A stretch of DNA of 51,612 bases, from assembly GCA_023382455.1 (NCBI GenBank), contig JAHDVX010000022.1, positions 1 through 51,612 of the forward strand, in the 5' to 3' direction. The translations under genes were made by a program, and so were the position numbers. This DNA is from Flavobacteriales bacterium (GTDB taxonomy: Bacteria; Bacteroidota; Bacteroidia; Flavobacteriales_F; PHOS-HE28). Positions 6,889 to 16,583 of this stretch are shown here, piece by piece; within the stretch, counting starts at the first letter, position 1, and each line of letters begins with the position of its first letter. Under the pieces are notes generated by a model, which had not been told where the DNA came from, made no database searches, and worked only from the letters and a program-made list of their open reading frames with translations.

Positions 6889-9800
6889 TCCGCTGGCTGC
6901 TCCTTGCCATTGTCGCCTGCCTGGCCCCAGCGGCCTTGGCGCAGGGATACGGCAACGAGTGGATACACTACGACCGCCAGTACTGGAGCTTCAAGATCTG
7001 GCAGGACGGCGTACGGCGCATCGACTCCACCGCCTTGGCCAATGCCGGATTTCCGCTGGGCAGCGTGGACCCAAGGGGCCTGCAGCTCTATGCCCGCGGG
7101 CGCCAGGTGCCCATTTGGGTGCAGGGTGAGCAGGACGGCGTGTTCAATGCCGGGGACTTCATCGAGTTCTACGCGGCCAAGAACGACGCTTGGCTGGACA
7201 GCACATTGTGGGACGACCCGGCCCACATCAACAACCCCTTCTACTCCCTGTACAATGATACCATCCGCTATTACCTCACTTGGGGGCCGCCAGGGGAGGC
7301 GAGCCGGATGGCCAGCCACAGCAGTACGAACTGGGCCGCCTACACCCCGCTGCCCTGGTGCTGGGGAACCCGATTGCTCACCTACCCGAACTACTACCAG
7401 TACGGCAACCGGAAGAATGACGCCTCGCTCTGCACGATCAATGAGGGTGAGGGCTATTCGAACAACGTGCCCATCGTGGCGGTCACCGGTGATCTGGTCT
7501 ATCCCCAGCAGCTCAACGTGGCCGGGCTTTACACGGGGCCTGGTGCACCTCCTTCCACCTACCACCTCTCCATCGTCGGGCTGAACAATCCCGGGGCCAG
7601 CCTGTGCCCGGACCACCACTTGCGCATCCAGCATGGCACCACCCTGCTGGCCGACACGGTGTTCCTGGGATACAAGCTGATCAAGTTGGACCTGCCCGTC
7701 CAGCTTACCTCCGCTGACCTGCCCAACGCCGTGGTGAACATTACCGCTGTACATGACCTGGGGTGTGCCTTCATGCCCCCGGATTACCTGGATGCCACGG
7801 CCCTGTCCTGGCAAAGTATGCGATTCCCGCGGGACTTCGTGCTCACGAGCGGCACCCCGGTGGAAGTCCCGGGCCAGCCGGCAGGGGACAGCATCCACGT
7901 GGCCTTTCCAATGGCCGCGGATGCCGTGGTGTATGCGTGGGCACCCGGTGGACTCCACCGCTTGCTGCCGGAATACGTGAGCAACACGGACCATGTGTTG
8001 CTGCCCCCGAGTAGCCAGGACATGCGCATGCTGGCCGTGCGGCCGGCGAACATGACCCCCGTGACCTCCCTGCAGCCTGTGAGCGGCACCGGCTTCTTCC
8101 CGGACCTCACCTCCGGCCTGCCCGATTCCGCCCTGGTGATCGTGACCCATACCACGCTGATGGCTGCGGCCCAGCAGTATGCTGCCTATCGCCAAACGAA
8201 CCCGCACAACCGCTATAACACATTGCTGGCCGACGTGGAGCAACTCTACGACCAGTTCGGGGGAGGGGTGCGGCAACACCCCTTGGCCATCCGCAACTAC
8301 CTGCGCTACGTGTACGACCATGCACCCTCCAAGCCCGAGGCCCTCTTCCTGATCGGGAAGGGGGTGAAGGCACCGTTGATCAACGTGGTGGCAGGGGACC
8401 GCGGCTACCGCAAGGACCCCGTGGCCAGCGCCGCCTGCCTGGTGCCACCCATCGGTTGGCCTTCCAGCGATATCGCCTTCGGCCTCAACCTCACCGGCGA
8501 CCAACCCGCCTTCCTCTCCGTGCCGGTGGGCCGCCTGGCCGCGCGTACCCCGGCCGATGTGCTGCACTACCTGGCCAAGGTGGATTCCGTGGAGAGCCAG
8601 CCACCCGCCGCCTGGATGAAGAACATCCTGCATTTCCGTGGTGGATCCACCCTCGGTGAATGGATGCAATTCAATGCCGCGCTCGAGAGCTTCCGGGTGC
8701 TGGCCGAGGACACTTCCTTCTTTGGCCATGTCACCAAGTTCACCAAGAACGGTACCGCCGCCATCGAACAAACCGCCCTGGACAGCGTGACCGACATGAT
8801 CGCGAACGGGGTGACCCTGATGACCTTCTTCGGGCACGCCTATGCCGGTGGCTTCGACATCAACATCGACCAGCCTGCCAATTACGACTGGAACGGCAAG
8901 TTCCCCACCATCATCGGCAATTCCTGCTACACGGGCAACCTCCACCTGTTCGATGCCGGCAGCAGCAGCGAGCAGTTCGTGCTGCTGGAAAACGCCGGCG
9001 CCGTGGCCTTCCTTTCCTCCTCGGACGTGGGCCTGGCCAATTACCTACAGCAGTACTCCCGCGATTTCTACCAAAGTTTCAGCCAGGTCAACTACGGCAA
9101 GAGCATCGGCCAGCACATGCGGTATGCCGCATTCAACCAGCTCAATACCGGGACCATCGAATCGTTGAACAGCGCAGGGACCATGTTGCTGCACGGGGAT
9201 CCCACGCTGATCATGAATTCGCCAACCCTGCCCGACCTGGAGGTCACCTTGGCGGATGTGCGCACCATCCCCGCGCAAGTGACCGCCGACCTGGACTCCT
9301 TCCGCCTGCAGGTGGTCTATCGCAACATCGGTCGCGGAACCCACCAGCCCTTCAACGTGGCCGTGGAGCGTACCCTGGTCGCCGAGGGCGTTACACTCCC
9401 CGCCATGGTGCAGCAGGTGGCCATGTCCCATTTCCAGGACACGATCCAGTTCACCCTGCCCGTGAACGTGCCGGCCGGCGGTGTGGGGATCAACGACCTG
9501 CATGTCCGCCTCGACCTGGACCCTGACCAGATCCCGGAGATAGACGACAACAGCAACAATCAGGTGACCTTGCGAACCGTGATCGCCAGCGGCGACCTGC
9601 TGCCGGTGGAGCCGTACAACTTCGCCATCACCAGCGACCCCGCGCCCATGCTGAAGGCCAGCACCGGCGACCCGTTTGCACCGGTGCGCAACTACATCTT
9701 CCAGATCGACACCACCGACCTGTACAACAGCCCCATCATGGAGCAGCACTCCTTGGCGGCCCCGGGCGGGGTGGTGCAGTGGCAACCTTCCTCCATCTAT

Positions 9801-11954
9801 TCGCTGAACGCCACCCAGGACAGCGTGGTCTATTTCTGGCGCTGCACCTTGGACAGTGCCGGGCAGGGCGGCTACAATTGGCATGAGTTCTCCTTCCAGC
9901 ACATCACAGGGAAGCAGGGCTGGGGGCAGGCCCATTTCTTCCAGTTCAAGGAAGATGCCTTCCAACTGATGACCTTCCAACGGCCGGAGCGGAAGTTCGG
10001 CTTCGAGGAAGGCACCCACCAGATCGCCAGCGAGGTGTGGGGCTTGAGCTATTCGCACTGCAATTGGACCAAGGACCTGGAGATCCAGGACAGCCCCGGT
10101 TGCGGCATGACGCCGGCCATGAACGTGGCCGTGGTGGACCCGTTCGACTTCTCCACCTGGGAAACGCTGTACAACGGTGTGGGCCGCTACTACGGCAACT
10201 ACAACAACAATGGGCAATGCAGGCAGCGGCCGGAGAAGTACTTCCTCTTCCGGCAGAACAATGCCACCGAGCTGGATTCCATGGCGTCCATGCTCACCGA
10301 TCATATCCCCGACGGCCACTACGTACTTGTCTTCTCCTACGTGTACATGCTGCAGCAATACCTGCAGAACAGCCCGGCCTGGGGTGCCCTGCAGGCCTTG
10401 GGGGCCAGCAACCTGACCTCCGGCGCCGTGCCGGATACCGTGCCTTACATCTTCTTTTGCCGAAAGGGCGACCTTTCCTCCGTGCAGGAGGTCTGGGGCC
10501 AATCGGCCACGGACCAGATCAGCATGACCGCCTACATGGAGCTCAGCCAGCGGAGCGGCTCGATGGCCGCCCCGCGCAGCAACACCGCATTGTCGTGGGA
10601 CGGCCTGAGCTGGGATATCCGGGCGGGGGCGCCGAACGACAGTACCCGCCTGGAGCTTTGGGGCGTTGGGCCGGCAGGAGCTGAAGTGCCCCTGGCCAGC
10701 TCCACCGACCATGCCGGCGACATGGACCTGCATCCGTTGCTGACGGCCGTGCAATACCCGCAGTTGCGCCTCAAGGGCTACTTCTGGAACGACTCCGCCG
10801 ATGTGCCCGATCCGGCCCAGATACGCCGTTGGCAACTGTTGGGCGTACCCGCCCCGGAGTGTGCCATCGACCCGCCTTCCGGACTGCACCTCCACCTGGA
10901 CAGCTTGTTCCAAGCCCAGCAGGCCGAAGTGATGGTCGCCGTGCGCAACATCGGCCAAGTGCCCATGGACAGCCTGCTGATGACCGCCTGGGTGACCGAC
11001 CGGAACAACCACACCCACAGGGTCCATTACCGCCGCAATGCACCCTTGGCGGTAGGGGCCATCTTGCAGGATACCGTCCGGTTCAGCACCGAGCTGTTCC
11101 CCGGCCCGAACACCTTGGTGATCGAGGCCAACCCCGTGGACACCCTCACCGGCCTGTACGACCAGCCCGAGCAATACCACTTCAACAACATCGCCACCCT
11201 GCGCTTCCTCACCTTGCAGGACAAGGAGAACCCCGTGCTCGACGTGACCTTCGACGGCATCCACATCCTGGACGGCGACATCGTGAGCGCCCGGCCCGAG
11301 ATCCAGATCACACTGGATGATGAGAACCAGACCCTGCTGGTGAACGAACCGGGCGATACCGCCCTCTTCAAGGTGTTCCTCACCGATCCGGCCGGAACCA
11401 CCCGGCGCATCTATTTCCAGGAAGGTGCCCAGCAGGTCTTGGAGTTCGTACCGGCCACCGGGCCCGATAACGTGAGCAAGATCTTCTACCGCCCGGACCT
11501 GGCGCAGGACGGCAACTACAGATTGGCCGTAAGCGCCAGCGACAAGAGCCGCAACAGCAGCGGGGACCGCGACAACAGTGTGAACTTCGAGGTGATCAAC
11601 CGGCCCACCATCACCGAGGTGCTCAACTACCCGAACCCCTTCACCACCTCCACGCGCTTCGTGTTCACCCTCACCGGCAGGGAGGTGCCCACCGCCATGC
11701 GCATCCAGATCATGACCATCGGCGGGCGCGTGGTGCGCGAGGTGTCCCTGAGTGAACTGGGGCCCTTGCACGTGGGGCGCAATGTCACGGCATTCGCATG
11801 GGACGGCACCGATCAGTTCGGGGACCGCCTGGCACGCGGCGTGTACCTCTACCGCGTACTGGCCCAGCTACATGGCCAGGATATTGAATACCGCGACGGC
11901 GGGGCAGGCTCCTATTTCACCAAGGGGGTGGGCAAAATGTACCTGCTGCGCTGA
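6885..11954 (+). CDS. porU2: Gingipain-type C25 peptidase, T9SS sortase PorU2-like
   Basis: 1,689 residues. A signal peptide (1-20, ending ALAQ) is followed by an N-terminal beta domain and a C25 cysteine peptidase domain (about 410-780) with catalytic His651 in FFGHAYAGG and Cys681 in NSCYTG. Several beta-rich adhesin-like domains follow. The last 110 residues hold LNYPNPF and GVYLYRV, a FlgD-Ig/CTD-like fold. PorU removes the C-terminal signal of T9SS cargo and attaches the cargo to A-LPS; C25 proteins partnered with PorV2 are thought to act likewise. Length and the long C-terminal half exceed classical PorU, fitting PorU2. The start overlaps the porV2 stop, so the two should be made together. 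Confidence 0.82.
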   Translation: MIRWLLLAIVACLAPAALAQGYGNEWIHYDRQYWSFKIWQDGVRRIDSTALANAGFPLGSVDPRGLQLYARGRQVPIWVQGEQDGVFNAGDFIEFYAAKNDAWLDSTLWDDPAHINNPFYSLYNDTIRYYLTWGPPGEASRMASHSSTNWAAYTPLPWCWGTRLLTYPNYYQYGNRKNDASLCTINEGEGYSNNVPIVAVTGDLVYPQQLNVAGLYTGPGAPPSTYHLSIVGLNNPGASLCPDHHLRIQHGTTLLADTVFLGYKLIKLDLPVQLTSADLPNAVVNITAVHDLGCAFMPPDYLDATALSWQSMRFPRDFVLTSGTPVEVPGQPAGDSIHVAFPMAADAVVYAWAPGGLHRLLPEYVSNTDHVLLPPSSQDMRMLAVRPANMTPVTSLQPVSGTGFFPDLTSGLPDSALVIVTHTTLMAAAQQYAAYRQTNPHNRYNTLLADVEQLYDQFGGGVRQHPLAIRNYLRYVYDHAPSKPEALFLIGKGVKAPLINVVAGDRGYRKDPVASAACLVPPIGWPSSDIAFGLNLTGDQPAFLSVPVGRLAARTPADVLHYLAKVDSVESQPPAAWMKNILHFRGGSTLGEWMQFNAALESFRVLAEDTSFFGHVTKFTKNGTAAIEQTALDSVTDMIANGVTLMTFFGHAYAGGFDINIDQPANYDWNGKFPTIIGNSCYTGNLHLFDAGSSSEQFVLLENAGAVAFLSSSDVGLANYLQQYSRDFYQSFSQVNYGKSIGQHMRYAAFNQLNTGTIESLNSAGTMLLHGDPTLIMNSPTLPDLEVTLADVRTIPAQVTADLDSFRLQVVYRNIGRGTHQPFNVAVERTLVAEGVTLPAMVQQVAMSHFQDTIQFTLPVNVPAGGVGINDLHVRLDLDPDQIPEIDDNSNNQVTLRTVIASGDLLPVEPYNFAITSDPAPMLKASTGDPFAPVRNYIFQIDTTDLYNSPIMEQHSLAAPGGVVQWQPSSIYSLNATQDSVVYFWRCTLDSAGQGGYNWHEFSFQHITGKQGWGQAHFFQFKEDAFQLMTFQRPERKFGFEEGTHQIASEVWGLSYSHCNWTKDLEIQDSPGCGMTPAMNVAVVDPFDFSTWETLYNGVGRYYGNYNNNGQCRQRPEKYFLFRQNNATELDSMASMLTDHIPDGHYVLVFSYVYMLQQYLQNSPAWGALQALGASNLTSGAVPDTVPYIFFCRKGDLSSVQEVWGQSATDQISMTAYMELSQRSGSMAAPRSNTALSWDGLSWDIRAGAPNDSTRLELWGVGPAGAEVPLASSTDHAGDMDLHPLLTAVQYPQLRLKGYFWNDSADVPDPAQIRRWQLLGVPAPECAIDPPSGLHLHLDSLFQAQQAEVMVAVRNIGQVPMDSLLMTAWVTDRNNHTHRVHYRRNAPLAVGAILQDTVRFSTELFPGPNTLVIEANPVDTLTGLYDQPEQYHFNNIATLRFLTLQDKENPVLDVTFDGIHILDGDIVSARPEIQITLDDENQTLLVNEPGDTALFKVFLTDPAGTTRRIYFQEGAQQVLEFVPATGPDNVSKIFYRPDLAQDGNYRLAVSASDKSRNSSGDRDNSVNFEVINRPTITEVLNYPNPFTTSTRFVFTLTGREVPTAMRIQIMTIGGRVVREVSLSELGPLHVGRNVTAFAWDGTDQFGDRLARGVYLYRVLAQLHGQDIEYRDGGAGSYFTKGVGKMYLLR

Positions 11955-11974
11955 CCTGCCCCTTGGGCGTGCGC

Positions 11975-11982
11975 TACTTTCG
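11975..11982 (+). promoter_or_regulatory. -7 box (TACTTTCG) directly before lnt
   Basis: One base from TAnnTTTG and five bases before the lnt ATG at 11988, so the transcript would start at or just inside the start codon. Confidence 0.45.
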
Positions 11983-11987
11983 GCCGC

Positions 11988-13661
11988 ATGAGGCAAAGGC
12001 GTTTGTATCTGGGCTGCGCGATGCTCACCGGCAGCCTGCTCGCCTTGGCCTGGCCGGCCGTGGGCGGGCTCACACCGCTGGTCTTCATCGCTTGGGTACC
12101 GCTGCTGTGGGCGGAGGAGCTTTATGCTCGCAGCCCCAAGGAAGCCCGGCCACGGAACTTCATGCCCTATGTGATGCTCGCCTTGCTGGTGTGGAACCTG
12201 GCCACCACCTGGTGGCTCTTCCACGTCAGCGAGCAGATGGCCACCCGCCTGTTCACGCTTATCGGCCCCAATGTGGGCAACGTGCTGGTGATGTCCGTGC
12301 CCTGGCTCCTCTTTCGCATCGTGCGCAGGAGCTTGGGCGGTGTATGGGCGCGCTGGGCGTTGCTCGTCTTTTGGCTGGCCTTCGAGCGCTTCCACATGCA
12401 CTGGGACCTGAGCTGGCCTTGGCTCACCCTCGGGAATGTGTTTGCCGGGGATATCGCGTGGGTGCAATGGTATGAGTGGACCGGCCACTTGGGCGGCAGT
12501 GTCTGGGTGTGGGCGGCCAATATCCTGGTGCTGCAGGCGGCCCTGCCGGAACGGGCTGCCGGCAAAGGCCGGATCACCCGGCCGATGGTGGCTGCGGTAG
12601 CGGTCATTGCCTTGCCGTGGGCCGCATCGATGGTCCGGTACGCGACGTTCACTGAGCAGGGAAGACCGGAGCAGGTGGTGCTGGTACAGCCTAATATCGA
12701 CCCGTACAAGGAAAAGTTCGGTGCCATTGAACCCATGGACCAACTGGAGCGAATGCTGGGCCAGGCCGCCCCGCTGATGGACAGTGCCACGGCCTTGGTG
12801 GTGATGCCGGAAACCGCCCTCCAGGAACCGACCACACTGACCGAGGAACAAGGGCGCCTGGTGTTCCACGGCCTTTGGGAGAATGACATGACCGACAGCC
12901 GAAGCCTCGCACGCATCCGGTCCTTCCTGCGGGATCATCCCGGTGCCGCCGTGGTGGCCGGCATGTCCGCCGCCAGGCTCTATCCGCCAGGCGCTGAGCA
13001 TCCGGTGTCGGCGCGGGTGCTGGAGGGCATGGACCGCGCCTTCGATGCATACAATGCCGCCTTGCTCGTACGCGGCGATGGCAGTTTCGAATGCTACAAT
13101 AAGAGCAAGTTGGTGCCCGGTGTGGAGCTCATGCCCTTTGAAGAGGTGCTGGGTTCCTTGTCCGGCCTCGCGCTGGACCTCGGTGGCACCACCGGAAGCT
13201 TGGGCACCCAGCAGGAGCGCAGCGTGATGTGGACCGGGGGCAAGCGCCTGGGCCTGGCACCCACTATCTGCTACGAAAGCGTATACGGCGACCACGTGGC
13301 CGCCCACGTGCGCAATGGCGCGGACCTGATCGTGATCATGACCAACGACGGATGGTGGGATGACACGCCCGGCTACAAGCAGCACCTGCTCTACGGGAAG
13401 CTTCGGGCCGTGGAGACGCGCCGCGACGTGGCCCGCAGCGCCAACACCGGGATCTCCGCGTTCATCAATCAGCGCGGCGACATCGTGCAACGGTCCGGAT
13501 GGTGGGTGAAGGCCACCTTGAAGGGGACCGTTCACCTCAGGGATGACCTCTCCTTCTATGCGCGCCACGGGGATTTCATCGGCAAAGGCGCGTATGCCGC
13601 CAGCGTAATCCTGCTCTTGTTGGCGGCGGCAAAGGCCGTGTCCGCTGGAAAAGCTGTCTGA
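11988..13661 (+). CDS. lnt: Apolipoprotein N-acyltransferase
   Basis: 557 residues. Lnt adds the third acyl chain to the N-terminal cysteine of lipoproteins in the inner membrane. Six or so N-terminal membrane segments (about 10-215) precede a periplasmic nitrilase-fold domain. The catalytic triad is visible as Glu275 (MPETAL), Lys372 (YNKSKLVPGVE) and Cys428 (ICYES), followed by MTNDGWW and the RSANTG segment. A last hydrophobic helix is at about 535-550. The length fits the family. It lies 33 nt after porU2 but has its own -7-like box, so it may be read both ways. The downstream gene converges at 13725. Confidence 0.93.
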   Translation: MRQRRLYLGCAMLTGSLLALAWPAVGGLTPLVFIAWVPLLWAEELYARSPKEARPRNFMPYVMLALLVWNLATTWWLFHVSEQMATRLFTLIGPNVGNVLVMSVPWLLFRIVRRSLGGVWARWALLVFWLAFERFHMHWDLSWPWLTLGNVFAGDIAWVQWYEWTGHLGGSVWVWAANILVLQAALPERAAGKGRITRPMVAAVAVIALPWAASMVRYATFTEQGRPEQVVLVQPNIDPYKEKFGAIEPMDQLERMLGQAAPLMDSATALVVMPETALQEPTTLTEEQGRLVFHGLWENDMTDSRSLARIRSFLRDHPGAAVVAGMSAARLYPPGAEHPVSARVLEGMDRAFDAYNAALLVRGDGSFECYNKSKLVPGVELMPFEEVLGSLSGLALDLGGTTGSLGTQQERSVMWTGGKRLGLAPTICYESVYGDHVAAHVRNGADLIVIMTNDGWWDDTPGYKQHLLYGKLRAVETRRDVARSANTGISAFINQRGDIVQRSGWWVKATLKGTVHLRDDLSFYARHGDFIGKGAYAASVILLLLAAAKAVSAGKAV

Positions 13662-13724
13662 AACCGACCGGTTCAACGGACTCGCCGGCGGAGTGACGCA
13701 CGGGTTCCCGGAAGAACGGGGTGG

Positions 13725-15080
13725 TCACTCCAAGTGTACTCGTCGGGACTGCCGGTCCGTGTCGTTCACCAGTTGCACCAGGTAGATGCCGGTGGCGATG
13801 TTCCGCTTGTCCACTTGCAAGGTGGTATGGCCTGTGTGGATCGCCTGCGAGGCCCGGGTAAGCAGCAGCTTCCCTTGCGCGTCCGTAAGCACCAGGTCAT
13901 ATACCGCATCCACGGTGGAGGAGACCACCAGGTACAGGAAATCGCCGTCATCCCAGGCATTCACGATGGTGGTGCCGTTGTCCCGGGTGCAACCGGCGGT
14001 GATCGCAGCACTCACCGTGGTGTTGCCGTTGATGTCCGTTTGGCGCAAGCGGTAGTAGGCCATGCCTTGCGGGTCGGCATCCATGAACGAATAGCTCAGC
14101 ATGCCGCTGCTGTTGCCCGCACCCGGCACTGTGCCGATCGCGCTCCAGTCCGCAGCATCCCGGCTACGCTCAATGGTGAAGAACGCGTTGTCCTGCTCGC
14201 TGGCGGTGGTCCAGGTGAGTTTCACCACCTTGCCCTCGCAGGTTCCGTTCCATTCCACCAGTTGGATGGGCAGCGGCAGCAGGCTGTTGGAAAGGGTCCA
14301 ACTCCGGAAGAAGTCGCCGGTGGTCGGCGGAGTGACGCCGCCCACGGTGTTGCCCGTTTGGGTGCCGAGCGGCAGGATGTCATACCACTTGTTGAGGCTG
14401 GAATTGAAGCGCTGCGCCACCAAGTTGCCGTTGGTGGAGTTCAGGCCGGCCGAATTGCCTCCGTTGATCACGCTTTCCGAGGGCTCGAAGCCGAAGGTGA
14501 TGGTCACCCCGGGTGGCGTGGTGTAGGCGTAGGGCGCTTGGCCGGGGTCGATGATCCAGAAGCGGTCGATCGCGTTCGCGGAGTTGTTCACGGTGCCCGA
14601 AGGCATGTCATTCATGTGGGTTACATCGCTCGGGCGGTAGTTGTTGTTGTCCCAACCACTGGGAACGCCCGTGCCGATGGACAGGCTGTTGTACGTGGAG
14701 AAGATCAGCGAACCGGAACCTGCGCCTGCGGAAGTCTTGTTCACCGTGAGCGGAATGGCCGTGCCGGCGACCGTGGTCCCCGTGGCGAACGGAACCATAT
14801 ACGTGCCGGTGGCCGCACCGGTGGCCCAGCGCACCTTGTTTTCTTCCCGTTCACTCTTGATGATGGGCACGTTCGCCGTCACCGCGCCCACCATGGTGAT
14901 GGCATTCGCGTTCGAATTGTCCAGCACCAGGTACGTGCCGCTGTTGGCGGCCGGATTGAAGACGACGAACGGATGCTGGTTCACCGCCGTGCCGGCGCTG
15001 TTGAACACCAGGCGCGCTGCTTGGCCGTAGCTCAAGAAACTTGCCGGAATACCGAAGGCCAGGAGGAGGGGTCGGAGCAT
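13725..15080 (-). CDS. Secreted protein with T9SS C-terminal sorting domain, function unknown
   Basis: 451 residues from the ATG at 15080; a TTG at 15104 would add eight. Signal peptide MLRPLLLAFGIP to SYGQA. The body is beta-rich, Asn/Thr/Gly-rich and has no motif I recognise. At about 265-340 lies the NAFFTIERSRDAADW to YYRLRQTDINGN segment common before sorting domains in Bacteroidota, and the last 80 residues form a T9SS CTD (GKLLL, NIATGIYLVQL, final basic RRVHLE). It should be exported through T9SS to the surface. A good -7 box, TATATTTG (15119-15112, reverse), lies 31 bases before the ATG, which is why I chose that start. Confidence 0.8.
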   Translation of the reverse strand: MLRPLLLAFGIPASFLSYGQAARLVFNSAGTAVNQHPFVVFNPAANSGTYLVLDNSNANAITMVGAVTANVPIIKSEREENKVRWATGAATGTYMVPFATGTTVAGTAIPLTVNKTSAGAGSGSLIFSTYNSLSIGTGVPSGWDNNNYRPSDVTHMNDMPSGTVNNSANAIDRFWIIDPGQAPYAYTTPPGVTITFGFEPSESVINGGNSAGLNSTNGNLVAQRFNSSLNKWYDILPLGTQTGNTVGGVTPPTTGDFFRSWTLSNSLLPLPIQLVEWNGTCEGKVVKLTWTTASEQDNAFFTIERSRDAADWSAIGTVPGAGNSSGMLSYSFMDADPQGMAYYRLRQTDINGNTTVSAAITAGCTRDNGTTIVNAWDDGDFLYLVVSSTVDAVYDLVLTDAQGKLLLTRASQAIHTGHTTLQVDKRNIATGIYLVQLVNDTDRQSRRVHLE

Positions 15081-15111
15081 GGGTAGGGGTATTGGCCGAT
15101 GCAACTATCCC

Positions 15112-15119
15112 CAAATATA
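15112..15119 (-). promoter_or_regulatory. -7 box TATATTTG for the T9SS-sorted protein
   Basis: Perfect match to TAnnTTTG on the minus strand upstream of 15080. Confidence 0.55.
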
Positions 15120-15344
15120 ATGAACGCTTCCAATCCAGTATGGGTGAAGCGGCTGGGGGCGTATTTTCTGCGATATCGGCCGTCGATCCGGCGGGGTCAA
15201 GGCCAAGTAGGATTGGTAGCCGTAAGGGGGTGGGTTTGGGGGGCAGGGGCCATTGGGGGTGAATGAAAGACGCACGACCCCCAAAAGGGTTGCCGCTGGA
15301 CTTGATCCCCGGGGCGGAGCAGCGGTGGGACAAGGCTGTGGCCG

Positions 15345-15352
15345 TATCCTTG
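15345..15352 (+). promoter_or_regulatory. -7-like box before pabB
   Basis: TATCCTTG, one mismatch, four bases before the GTG start at 15357. The 225 bases to its left (15120-15344) form the rest of the divergent intergenic region and hold no gene I can support. Confidence 0.35.
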
Positions 15353-15356
15353 CAAG

Positions 15357-16583
15357 GTGCATCCCGCATTTTCCCTCCCCTGGGAAGGCCCCGTGAATTG
15401 GGGGGCCTTGGCCTCATACGGCCATGTGCTGGCCCGCCGCACGGGCGACCGGCAGGAATGGTGGATCGGGGTTGGCAGGTCGGGCCGCTCCTCGGACTAC
15501 CCTGGGATGGGCACCATGCCTTGGTTCGGCCATGCGGGCTACGACCTGAAGAACCGGTTCGAGCAGCTGACCAGTCGCCATCCTGCACAGGATGGGTTTG
15601 CGGCTTCCGAATGGTGGATCCCACGGATGGTCTTCCATTTCCGCGGGAACGAAGCCGGCGTCCATATCGTGGAAGGGGAGAAGGAAGCTGGCAGGGCCCT
15701 CTTGGAAGCCTTGGTCCGCAGGCCGGCCCCCCCACCTCCGGCCATAACGGCGAATTGGGTGCTGACCACGCCCAAGGAGGTGTACCTGCGCCAAGTGGAA
15801 ACCCTGCTGGCGCACATCCGGCGGGGCGATATCTACGAGGTGAACTACTGCACGCAGCGCACCGCCTCCTTGCCCGGCCTGGACCCTTGGGCCCTGTTCG
15901 GCAGCTTGGTGCACCGCACCGATGCGCCCTTCGCCGGCCTGCTTCGCCATGGCGACCATTTCGCGATCTGCGCCAGCCCGGAACGGTTCCTCCGGATCGA
16001 GGGCGACCGCATCCTTTCCCAACCCATGAAGGGCACCCGGCCCAGGGGAGCGAGCCCCGGCGAGGATGCCGCCTTGGCCGCGGAGTTGGCCAGCGATCCC
16101 AAGGAACGCAGCGAGAACATCATGGCGCTGGACGTGGCGCGCAACGACCTGTCCCGCATCGCGGCGGCCGCCACCGTGACGGTGGAAGAACTTTGTGCGG
16201 TGAAGACCTATCCCAACGTGCACCAGATGGTGAGCACCGTATCCGCCGGCATCCGCCCGGGCACCACCCCGGCGGACATCATGCGGGCCACCTTCCCCAT
16301 GGCCAGCATGACCGGGGCGCCGAAGATCAGGGCCATGCAGTTGATCGACGAGGTGGAGCACATGCGCCGCGGCATCTACAGCGGCACCATGGGCTACTTC
16401 CTGCCCGATGGCACGGCGGACCTCAACGTGGTGATCCGCACCATCACCTGGGATGCCGCCACAGGCCGGGCGAGCCTCATCACCGGCGGTGCCATCACCG
16501 CGGGCAGCGACCCGGAAAGCGAGTTCCGCGAATGCGAGCACAAGGCGGCTTCGGTGCTCAATGCGCTCGGCCATGCTGGATGA
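15357..16583 (+). CDS. pabB: Aminodeoxychorismate synthase component I
   Basis: 408 residues, GTG start. Chorismate-binding enzyme making 4-amino-4-deoxychorismate for folate. Conserved segments: GDIYEVNYC, SPERFLRIEG, PMKGTRPRG with Lys225 (the PIKGT lysine that distinguishes PabB from TrpE), SENIMALDVARNDLSR, MASMTGAPKIRAM and GGAITAGSDPESEF. The N-terminal domain is short, as in stand-alone bacteroidetal PabB. The glutaminase PabA is not in the window. The 3' end overlaps tilS by 11 nt, so the two are likely co-translated. Confidence 0.88.
   Translation: MHPAFSLPWEGPVNWGALASYGHVLARRTGDRQEWWIGVGRSGRSSDYPGMGTMPWFGHAGYDLKNRFEQLTSRHPAQDGFAASEWWIPRMVFHFRGNEAGVHIVEGEKEAGRALLEALVRRPAPPPPAITANWVLTTPKEVYLRQVETLLAHIRRGDIYEVNYCTQRTASLPGLDPWALFGSLVHRTDAPFAGLLRHGDHFAICASPERFLRIEGDRILSQPMKGTRPRGASPGEDAALAAELASDPKERSENIMALDVARNDLSRIAAAATVTVEELCAVKTYPNVHQMVSTVSAGIRPGTTPADIMRATFPMASMTGAPKIRAMQLIDEVEHMRRGIYSGTMGYFLPDGTADLNVVIRTITWDAATGRASLITGGAITAGSDPESEFRECEHKAASVLNALGHAG

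Noticed and set aside
9045-11771. Very long open frame on the minus strand opposite porU2 (908 codons)
   Set aside because: In this GC-rich DNA the opposite strand of real genes is often open. The peptide is rich in H, G, V and Q with no domain, while the plus frame has a clear peptidase.
13662-13724. Terminator between lnt and the convergent T9SS-sorted gene
   Set aside because: Only a near-palindrome (ACTCGCCGGCGGAGT) with a central mismatch and no T-run.
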